Below the pieces are notes generated by a model that saw nothing but the letters and a program-made list of their open reading frames with translations, searched no databases and was not told the DNA's origin. Positions 6,763 to 11,437 of a stretch of 11,437 nucleotides of DNA are shown here, piece by piece. Each line of letters begins with the position of its first letter. The first letter of the stretch is position 1. The position numbers and the translations under genes are program-made. The DNA comes from Pseudomonadota bacterium (GTDB taxonomy: Bacteria > Pseudomonadota > Alphaproteobacteria > Paracaedibacterales > CAITNM01): positions 1 through 11,437 of the forward strand of contig JAPLON010000068.1 of assembly GCA_026400695.1 (NCBI GenBank), in the 5' to 3' direction.

Positions 6763-7707
6763 TCACGCAAATTGGCCTGTTAACGCTTCTATGGCTATAA
6801 CATGGGTAGACATACCTGACTTACTTAATAAATAACTATGCCGAGAAAACCATTCATATTCAGCTAAAGAACGTATTTCAGCAAAGATGTCCGGCATTTC
6901 TTCGCCCCTCTTAGCTTCGGACAGCAACGCTTTATCAATGATTTCTACCATTTTCGCAACAGGTGATGTTAGCATCCAAACCAAAGAAGGATGGCGTAGC
7001 TTCATTGCCCTAGCTGCAAAGCCATGAATAGCCATAGAGAGATGCTTATGATTCAAGAGATCTCCTTTAAAAACAGCCACTTCATGATAAACCGTTCTGG
7101 CAATACCCATGTGGGCCGTAAATTTGGGAGACGTCAACACGGTAAGCACCATTTCAATATTACGAAATTGCTCTGGTGTAATAGGGTTAGCCGGATTAAT
7201 TTCGTTTCCGGATAAGGCGTAAACAATCCAAATTTCTGGCTGATAACTGTAGTCCCTAAAAATTCTTAAGGACTCTCGGAAAGCACATAACCCCGCTCTG
7301 ACTCCGTCTTTATTTTCCAGATCAATCAACCCAAACAATTTTCTTAGCGCGTATGCTTCCATAGCGGGCGGTTCTTTCGCAGGAACAAGATCATATAAGG
7401 CTCTAGCACTTTTCTCATATTGTCCAAATAAGAAATCTTCCCACAAAGGCAAAGTATCTCTTGTTAAGAGCGCCATACCGAAAGCCAAATCTCTATCGTC
7501 TTGTCTTTTGCCATAGTAGAGGTGTGGTGTTACTTGTTCGACTGTAGTCGCCATCGGCCTTCCTGCAGCATCTCTAGAAAAGCTAGAGGCGCTGTCAACC
7601 GACCCTACGCTCGCATTTGATTTTTCAGCGGGTACTTCTTCAGCTGGCACTTCTGCTGCAGTTAACATCAGGAAATTAATGATTAACATGTTTACTAAAT
7701 ATTTCAT
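6763..7707 (-). CDS. Unrecognised exported or membrane-anchored protein (314 aa)
   Basis: I do not recognise the family. The N-terminus is hydrophobic (KYLVNMLIINFLMLTAA) and looks like a signal peptide with possible cleavage near LTAA. A short acidic repeat follows (AEVPAE then EVPAEK, about 18-29) and then a Ser-rich linker. The rest (about 60-314) is predicted mostly helical, with regularly spaced aromatic and Leu residues (YALRKLFGLIDLENKDGV, MVEIIDKALLSEAKRG, IRSLAEYEWFSRHSYLL). This is compatible with a helical-repeat solenoid, but I see no clear TPR or Sel1 consensus. The ATG at 7705-7707 has no strong Shine-Dalgarno. An inverted repeat lies 2 nt upstream of the start. The gene ends 104 nt before the rpsB promoter and on the same strand; no terminator is obvious between them. 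Confidence 0.78.
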   Translation of the reverse strand: MKYLVNMLIINFLMLTAAEVPAEEVPAEKSNASVGSVDSASSFSRDAAGRPMATTVEQVTPHLYYGKRQDDRDLAFGMALLTRDTLPLWEDFLFGQYEKSARALYDLVPAKEPPAMEAYALRKLFGLIDLENKDGVRAGLCAFRESLRIFRDYSYQPEIWIVYALSGNEINPANPITPEQFRNIEMVLTVLTSPKFTAHMGIARTVYHEVAVFKGDLLNHKHLSMAIHGFAARAMKLRHPSLVWMLTSPVAKMVEIIDKALLSEAKRGEEMPDIFAEIRSLAEYEWFSRHSYLLSKSGMSTHVIAIEALTGQFA

Positions 7708-7708
7708 A

Positions 7709-7740
7709 ACACTCGTTTAAAGCTAATCTGAGGCGAGTGT
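7709..7740 (-). promoter_or_regulatory. Inverted repeat next to the start of the 314-aa gene
   Basis: ACACTCG (7709-7715) and CGAGTGT (7734-7740) form a perfect 7-bp inverted repeat with an 18-nt spacer, ending 1 nt before the ATG. In the mRNA it could form a hairpin that hides the start region, or it may be an operator. No function is shown. Confidence 0.35.
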
Positions 7741-7934
7741 AGAAAACTTATCGCGTTAAATGTATTTTAAATATTGCCTTTTGCGTGAAAGAGCCGTTAT
7801 GACCAAAACTTTTTCCTATTTATTTCATAAAGAAAAATTCCTTCCTCAGTAAAAACACGATCTTGAAATATCCTTCTGATTTTTATATCTTCCTCCCCGT
7901 ATTGCGGCAAAATTTAGCATCAACAATTCTTATA

Positions 7935-7961
7935 TTCACGTTAATTCCAACCAAACGTGAA
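7935..7961. repeat. Perfect 8-bp inverted repeat
   Basis: TTCACGTT (7935-7942) and AACGTGAA (7954-7961) are perfect complements with an 11-nt loop. It is followed at once by a second inverted repeat (7967-7990). This is a structural observation only. Confidence 0.6.
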
Positions 7962-7966
7962 GTTAC

Positions 7967-7993
7967 ATACAATTCTTGAATACATTGTATTTT
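7967..7993 (+). repeat. Second inverted repeat followed by a short T run
   Basis: ATACAAT (7967-7973) and ATTGTAT (7984-7990) form a 7-bp stem with a 10-nt loop, ending in TTTT on the plus strand. A nested palindrome AATACATTGTATT covers 7979-7991. It could act as a weak terminator, an operator or part of a small RNA. Confidence 0.35.
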
Positions 7994-8106
7994 ACACTGA
8001 AATGGATTATGTCTTAGGTGTGTATCGTAGTCATTACAGTTATTAAACTGCACGCGTGTGACTTCACGATAAATTTAGATATTTACAACAATTTAAGGAA
8101 AACTAT

Positions 8107-8421
8107 ATGGACTTCTCTTTCTATGATATTCTTCCAGCGATTCTTGGTTTTTTTGCGGGAATGATAGGCCCAATTGTTGTAGAAAAATGGAAAGGTAAAA
8201 AAGAGGAAGAACGAAAAGTCATGTCAACCGAAAACGAGATGATAATTTTACAAAACTCTTTTAAAAGTCTTGCTGCAGATCTAGAAAAACGATTATCCGT
8301 TACAGAAGAAAGACTAAGATCTTTAGAGCTTAACATTTCCCATAATAATGCCGTCTTAAAAGTTAAATTGCCAGATGCCCCATTGGAAGAGGGAAATGCA
8401 TCAACAGGCATCCAAAGCTAA
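8107..8421 (+). CDS. Small single-pass membrane protein with coiled coil (104 aa)
   Basis: The family is not recognised. Residues about 7-25 (DILPAILGFFAGMIGPIVV) form one membrane segment. A basic/acidic linker follows (EKWKGKKEEERKV), then a heptad-like coiled coil (about 42-78, with LQNSFKSLAADLEKRL and TEERLRSLELN) and a short polar tail. The positive charges after the helix suggest N-out, C-in topology, with a cytoplasmic coiled coil that may oligomerise. The ATG is well supported by AAGGA (8095-8099) with 7-nt spacing. It stands alone on the plus strand and converges with the glucanase gene. Small anchored coiled-coil proteins like this also occur in prophages, but no phage genes are nearby. 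Confidence 0.75.
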   Translation: MDFSFYDILPAILGFFAGMIGPIVVEKWKGKKEEERKVMSTENEMIILQNSFKSLAADLEKRLSVTEERLRSLELNISHNNAVLKVKLPDAPLEEGNASTGIQS

Positions 8422-8469
8422 CCCCACAAGACAAAACTTGCAAACTACACTATGGCATTTCATGCAAAT

Positions 8470-8490
8470 CACAAACTTTAACAAAGTGTG
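8470..8490. terminator. Weak hairpin between convergent genes
   Basis: ACTTT (8475-8479) pairs with AAAGT (8483-8487) across a 3-nt loop. The stem is extended by CAC/GTG (8470-8472 with 8488-8490) past a 2-nt bulge. There is no T run, so terminator activity is doubtful, but it lies where the 104-aa gene should end. Confidence 0.25.
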
Positions 8491-8510
8491 CTAGATTGAA
8501 TACTTTAACT

Positions 8511-8550
8511 GGATTGTTACGCTCCTTCGGAGCTCACAATGACGCATTGC
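8511..8550. repeat. Palindromic repeat element overlapping the glucanase stop codon
   Basis: An imperfect palindrome: ATTGT (8513-8517) pairs with ACAAT (8536-8540), and inside it GCTCC (8521-8525) pairs with GGAGC (8529-8533) over a TTC loop. The flanking text (GCGTCATTGTGAGCTCCG on the minus strand, ending in a CAATCCAG sequence) resembles the dispersed short palindromes common in host-associated alphaproteobacteria, similar in kind to Rickettsia palindromic elements. It supplies the last codons (NASL) and TGA of the minus-strand ORF. Confidence 0.5.
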
Positions 8551-9580
8551 AAAGACAGGAACCTGTTATTCCATCAAGTTGCACAACAATTCCTTCAGCA
8601 TCCGAATATGGAGGCTCTACAATGACTGGATCAACGTACAATTTGAAAGATTTTCCATTTACCGTAAGTGCAAGAGGCATTGCCATGACACTTGCTGTAT
8701 AATAGTTAGGGATCTGTACCCCATCTAGCAAAACCGTCAAAGTTGAAGGAAAATTGAAATTTATACCATAGGGGAAATAGAGGCCAGAATTGATTTTAGG
8801 AGTTGGGATTGTAACGCCATCTAAGTTTCCAATAGTTATTTGCGCTAGATGTGGTTTTGTACCATCATCATGCAGGGTTCCATCTTGAGCTAGAGCATCG
8901 TCATAAGCAAATGTATATACAGGTAATGGGTTAGCAGCTATATGAAGAGCTTGAGAGTATAGGTCATACCATGGTCCTCTTCCAGCCATAGCCTTTGGTG
9001 GCAGATTTACGTTTGTTGTATAAAAACTTGAACTCTTATTTATAAAATAATCTTTGTTTAAAATTGTACCAGGAGGAGCTGGCAGTAAACCAACTTCAAA
9101 AGCAGAAGTAAGCTCACGCACAATTACTGCGCGAACTGTCTTGTTTGTAGCAGTAAAGGATTCTTGAGCTCCAGCAAAAAACGGAATCGAAGTACTAGGT
9201 TTTGCGATAGCCTCTGCCCAAGTTTCTGCATGAGTGTCTGTTTTATTTGTGAAAACAAACATATTGTCTGAATTTACAGAACCCCAAAATGTGTAATTTT
9301 CATCGCTTCCATCACCGATGGTAAGTATAGAGGCAAGATCTTTTTTTGTATCTATACCAAGTTTATTTATTGGTACACCAGATCCATTTACTTTACTGTA
9401 ATAGCCCCATAGAAAGTCAGTGTGGCTAAATGCAAAAGCAGAGTTAAGCTCGCGCATAATTACTGCCTGAGGTGTATATTCTGCGAGAGGAGCAGCTGAT
9501 TCTTGGGCCCCAACAAGAAAAGGAATATTAATCATAGATTTAGGAAAACCACATACATAATTCCCTAATTTCCGTTGCAT
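8534..9580 (-). CDS. C-terminal part of GH64-like beta-1,3-glucanase, out of frame with its N-terminal part
   Basis: This frame carries the C-terminal half of a GH64-type beta-1,3-glucanase. There is a GSVNSDNMFVFTN segment (about 100-112), a VIVRELTSAF motif (152-161) and the terminal YSQALH...VYTFAYDDALAQDGTL block (208-236) with its ITIG strand. A further 95-residue tail of unknown type follows. A partial second copy of the IPF-GAQES-REL-SAF segment is present (residues 18-50 and 131-163). The ATG at 9580 has no ribosome-binding site and lies inside the 3' end of the upstream frame. Removing one base near 9566 joins EI to GNYV and makes one protein. I therefore read this as the 3' part of a frameshifted gene, not an independent gene. 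The stop is in a palindromic repeat. Confidence 0.7.
   Translation of the reverse strand: MQRKLGNYVCGFPKSMINIPFLVGAQESAAPLAEYTPQAVIMRELNSAFAFSHTDFLWGYYSKVNGSGVPINKLGIDTKKDLASILTIGDGSDENYTFWGSVNSDNMFVFTNKTDTHAETWAEAIAKPSTSIPFFAGAQESFTATNKTVRAVIVRELTSAFEVGLLPAPPGTILNKDYFINKSSSFYTTNVNLPPKAMAGRGPWYDLYSQALHIAANPLPVYTFAYDDALAQDGTLHDDGTKPHLAQITIGNLDGVTIPTPKINSGLYFPYGINFNFPSTLTVLLDGVQIPNYYTASVMAMPLALTVNGKSFKLYVDPVIVEPPYSDAEGIVVQLDGITGSCLCNASL
8828..8959 (-). repeat. GH64 C-terminal block, copy in the downstream frame
   Basis: Codes YSQALHIAA, then VYTFAYDDALAQDGTL, then ITIG. It is homologous to 10533-10703 of unit 1 (YSQALHKAA, VYTFAYNNYQAQDGIL, ITIG). Confidence 0.75.
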
Positions 9581-11437
9581 CTACAACAAGTTGATGCGTT
9601 TTATAATATTCCCATAGATAGTCAGTGTATGATTCACTAGCAGATATTCCTGCATCTGGGTCATATGTGTTAAAAGGAGGTATTCCTGCATTTAAGTAAC
9701 GTGTGTTAAATGGATTAGCACCGGGCACACCTTTTGCCATTGCTTTTCCTGGGGCCATAATTCTTAAATCTGTGCCTCTAAAGGGTAGAACTAGTTTAGA
9801 CCATTCAGGAGAAACTGCGCCTGCTGTAAGAGTGCCTTTTATGCTTTCAAAAATTGCTGTTCTTGCCCCAGCGAAGCCTGCTTCTTTAATTTCAGAAACT
9901 GCACCAGGTTGTTTAATGTGAATTGGCAAAGAAACGAAATCAACAGCTGTTGGGTTAAGCCATGTCCCACCTACAGCTGTTGGGGTAAGCCATGTCCTAC
10001 CTGCGGTGAAAGTATATTCAACTTTATCGTAAAGAGTATAATAGTTTGGGTCCCTTGGTTTAAAACCATCTGGGTCACCAATGCGCAACATACCATTAGC
10101 ATCTACCTTGGCCTGCATAATCATAGGGTTTCCTACAGAAAAATAAACACGCCCGGAAATTGTTGGTGGAACGAGCAGAATGCGTCTGCCGTCGCTTGTC
10201 TTTGTCAATGTGTCTAATCGGTAATTATAATCGGGAAGAATTGAGTAATCAGTAACCATGGCCTCTGTAATCGGTTCAGCACGCAACTGCACACCATTGT
10301 CAGTATCCCCAAATCGCTTAAAAACACAATCTCTACCGTCGGATTCTTGCGCTGCCTTAATGAAGACATAAACTTCAGAATCATCACGCTTCGTTCCGTT
10401 AATAATTTCTAATGGAAAATAACCCTCTACTTGCAATGTAGGCACTGTTGGCACTGTAGGTACTGTAGTAGGCACCGTAGGAACTGTTGGTACAGTTCCA
10501 CCGCTTGTAGGGGTTACAACGCCAGTTAAATCTCCAATAGTTATTCGCGCTAGATCTGGTGTTAGAGCATTAGAAGAGGGTATGATTAGATCCTCTGCTC
10601 TACCATCAGAATAGGTTAGGATTCCATCCTGTGCTTGATAATTATTATAAGCAAATGTATATACAGGTGATTCTCCAGCTGCTTTATGAAGGGCTTGAGA
10701 GTAAACCACACTTCCTTCTATATCCGTTGCTGACGGATATTGTGTATAAAAACGTGTTGGATTAACACCAGTCATATCTTTTACCATTGCTTTTCCAGGG
10801 GCCATAATCCTTAAATCTGTGTCTCCAGAGTGTAGAACTAGTTTAGACCATTCAGAAGAAAGAGTGTCTTTTATGGTGTTAAAAATTGTTGTTCTTGCCC
10901 CAGCGAAGCCTGCTGATTTAATTACAGAAGTAGCATCTTGTTGTTCAACCTGAATTGGCAAAGAAACGAAATCAACGCTTGTTGGGTTAATCCGTGTCCT
11001 ACCTGCGGTGGCGACATATTCAACTTTATCGTAAAGAGTATAATAGTTTGGATCCGTTGGATTAAAACCATCTGGGTCACCAATGAGCAGCCTATCATTA
11101 TCATATACCTTGGCTTGCATAACCATAGGTCTTCCTACAGAAAAATAAACGCGCCCGTAAATTGTTGGTGGAAGCATATAACCTAAGTCTCCTGGCCGTA
11201 GGGTTGTTTGGCCATCATACTTTGGAAGTTGGTAATATGTTTCACTCAAACCAGTAAACACTGAGGTACCAGTAACTGAAACGAGTAGAATGCGTCTGTC
11301 TTCTCTTGTCTTTGGCAATGCGCTAAATGCGTAACTATATTTAGAAAGATCTGTGGTAACAGTAACTGGTACAGCAGACATCTTTGGCAAATTAGTACCA
11401 GACTCTAGGTCTAAGTCTAGGGACAAAACACTATCTT
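9540..11437 (-). CDS. N-terminal part of tandem GH64-like beta-1,3-glucanase (5' end beyond window; frameshifted)
   Basis: The frame is open to the right edge, so the true start is not visible; codons from 11435 on are in frame (residues below count from TTG 11426). GH64 enzymes cut beta-1,3-glucans from outside the cell and have a thaumatin-like domain. Unit 1 shows GRVYFSVG (91-98), LYDKVEY (131-137), VDFVSLPI (151-158), GFAGART (173-179), LRIMAPGKAM (205-214) and YSQALH (242-247). A Thr-Val-Pro linker (311-330) follows. Unit 2 shows FPLEIING (337-344), GRVYFSVG (425-432), KVEYT (468-472), VDFVSLPI (495-502), LRIMAPGKAM (554-563) and YLWEYY (603-608). The predicted catalytic acids are E136/D152 and E470/D496. 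The frame then ends at a TAA (9540-9542) in mid-domain, and the rest of the domain continues in another frame. Unit 1 lacks the segment between MAPGKAM and YSQALH. Confidence 0.8.
   Translation of the reverse strand, partial: DSVLSLDLDLESGTNLPKMSAVPVTVTTDLSKYSYAFSALPKTREDRRILLVSVTGTSVFTGLSETYYQLPKYDGQTTLRPGDLGYMLPPTIYGRVYFSVGRPMVMQAKVYDNDRLLIGDPDGFNPTDPNYYTLYDKVEYVATAGRTRINPTSVDFVSLPIQVEQQDATSVIKSAGFAGARTTIFNTIKDTLSSEWSKLVLHSGDTDLRIMAPGKAMVKDMTGVNPTRFYTQYPSATDIEGSVVYSQALHKAAGESPVYTFAYNNYQAQDGILTYSDGRAEDLIIPSSNALTPDLARITIGDLTGVVTPTSGGTVPTVPTVPTTVPTVPTVPTLQVEGYFPLEIINGTKRDDSEVYVFIKAAQESDGRDCVFKRFGDTDNGVQLRAEPITEAMVTDYSILPDYNYRLDTLTKTSDGRRILLVPPTISGRVYFSVGNPMIMQAKVDANGMLRIGDPDGFKPRDPNYYTLYDKVEYTFTAGRTWLTPTAVGGTWLNPTAVDFVSLPIHIKQPGAVSEIKEAGFAGARTAIFESIKGTLTAGAVSPEWSKLVLPFRGTDLRIMAPGKAMAKGVPGANPFNTRYLNAGIPPFNTYDPDAGISASESYTDYLWEYYKTHQLVVDATEIRELCMWFS
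9738..10172 (-). repeat. GH64 direct repeat, copy 2
   Basis: This segment codes PPTISGRVYFSVG through LRIMAPGKAM of unit 2. It matches 10791-11174 at both DNA and protein level, apart from a 30-bp internal duplication here and small indels. Long direct repeats of this kind invite recombination. Confidence 0.8.
9943..10002 (-). repeat. 30-bp in-frame tandem duplication in GH64 unit 2
   Basis: Units 9943-9972 and 9973-10002 match at 28 of 30 positions. In protein it doubles a TWL-(T/N)-PTAV segment with a GG joint. It falls between the predicted catalytic Glu470 and Asp496 and widens their spacing from 16 to 26 residues. Confidence 0.92.
10437..10496 (-). repeat. Thr-Val-Pro linker repeat
   Basis: About six imperfect 9-bp units coding TVP, interrupted by one extra Thr, join the two GH64 units. 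This resembles the Pro/Thr linkers of secreted glycosidases. The tract is low-complexity and may vary in length. Confidence 0.85.
10533..10703 (-). repeat. GH64 C-terminal block, copy in unit 1
   Basis: Homologous to 8828-8959, with an extra stretch of about 14 residues before ITIG. It shows that unit 1 keeps the end of the domain although it lacks the middle. Confidence 0.75.
10791..11174 (-). repeat. GH64 direct repeat, copy 1
   Basis: Counterpart of 9738-10172. The spacing between the catalytic Glu and Asp is the ordinary 16 residues here. Confidence 0.8.

Larger units (their letters stand above)
7797..8074 (-). pseudogene. Possible frameshifted gene relic in the 7708-8106 gene-poor stretch
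   Basis: On the minus strand a frame is open from 8074 (after a TAA) for about 59 codons, through stretches such as IYREVTRVQFNNC and TSRLVGINVNIRIVDAKFC. It hits a TAA just after a G-run near 7880. Restoring one G there joins it to a second open frame (EEDIKIRRIFQDRVF, then IFLYEINRKKFWS) that ends at TAA 7797-7799. The joined product would be about 93 residues with protein-like composition and several Cys. There is no ATG start; GTG is possible. No family is recognised. It may be a decayed small gene, or chance openness. Apart from this and inverted repeats, I see nothing else in the stretch. Confidence 0.3.

Noticed and set aside
6561..6770. Open frame of 69 codons upstream of rpsB on the minus strand
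   Set aside because: It starts with TTG without a ribosome-binding site and covers the rpsB promoter and folded leader, so it is better explained as non-coding.
8121..8411. Minus-strand open frame of 96 codons opposite the 104-aa gene
   Set aside because: The plus-strand frame has a good ribosome-binding site and a membrane-plus-coiled-coil pattern; the antisense frame has neither.
10437..10496. Short regular repeats that might suggest a CRISPR array
   Set aside because: Units are 9 bp, contiguous and coding for Thr-Val-Pro; there are no spacers.
9909..11186. Two similar plus-strand open frames (9909-10217 and 10938-11186) that look like a repeated small gene
   Set aside because: They are antisense to the two GH64 copies; their similarity simply reflects the direct repeat on the minus strand.

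Overview
The window looks like a piece of an AT-rich alphaproteobacterial chromosome. The S2, EF-Ts, UMP kinase and ribosome recycling factor proteins all have alphaproteobacterial-type sequence. The surrounding unknown exported proteins, decayed reading frames and a palindromic repeat at an ORF end suggest a host-associated lineage of the Rickettsiales/Holosporales kind. That placement is inference from memory of the families; no search was run.

Layout, read along the minus strand from right to left. (1) 11437-8534: a large beta-1,3-glucanase-like (GH64, thaumatin-fold) gene that runs off the right edge. It holds two GH64-like units joined by a Thr-Val-Pro linker and is split into two frames by an apparent single-base insertion near 9566. 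Its 3' end lies in a palindromic repeat. (2) 8107-8421 (plus strand): a small one-pass membrane protein with a coiled coil. (3) 8106-7708: the only long gene-poor stretch. It holds several inverted repeats and what may be a frameshifted gene relic. (4) 7707-6763: an unknown protein with a signal-like N-terminus. (5) 6762-1: the translation/nucleotide cluster rpsB - tsf - pyrH - (unknown 315-aa gene, minus; unknown 320-aa exported protein, plus) - frr - rmuC (cut by the left edge).

The conserved core is transcribed leftward from a clear sigma70-type promoter (TTGAAA-N16-TATAAT) through an mRNA leader that can fold into a three-way junction, a good candidate for S2 autoregulation. rpsB, tsf and pyrH are tightly packed (30 nt and 3 nt apart). 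The usual pyrH-frr adjacency is broken by about 2.4 kb carrying two unrecognised genes in opposite orientations, so frr (and rmuC 15 nt behind it) probably needs its own promoter.

The most unusual points are: a 16-base homopolymer inside frr that replaces a conserved segment with five lysines; a 30-bp in-frame tandem duplication lying exactly between the two predicted catalytic acids of one GH64 unit; loss of the middle of the other GH64 unit; the frameshift; the candidate rpsB leader RNA; and a palindromic element that supplies the stop codon of the glucanase gene. I found no tRNA, rRNA, CRISPR array or intact insertion sequence. I did not find a convincing new multi-gene system.
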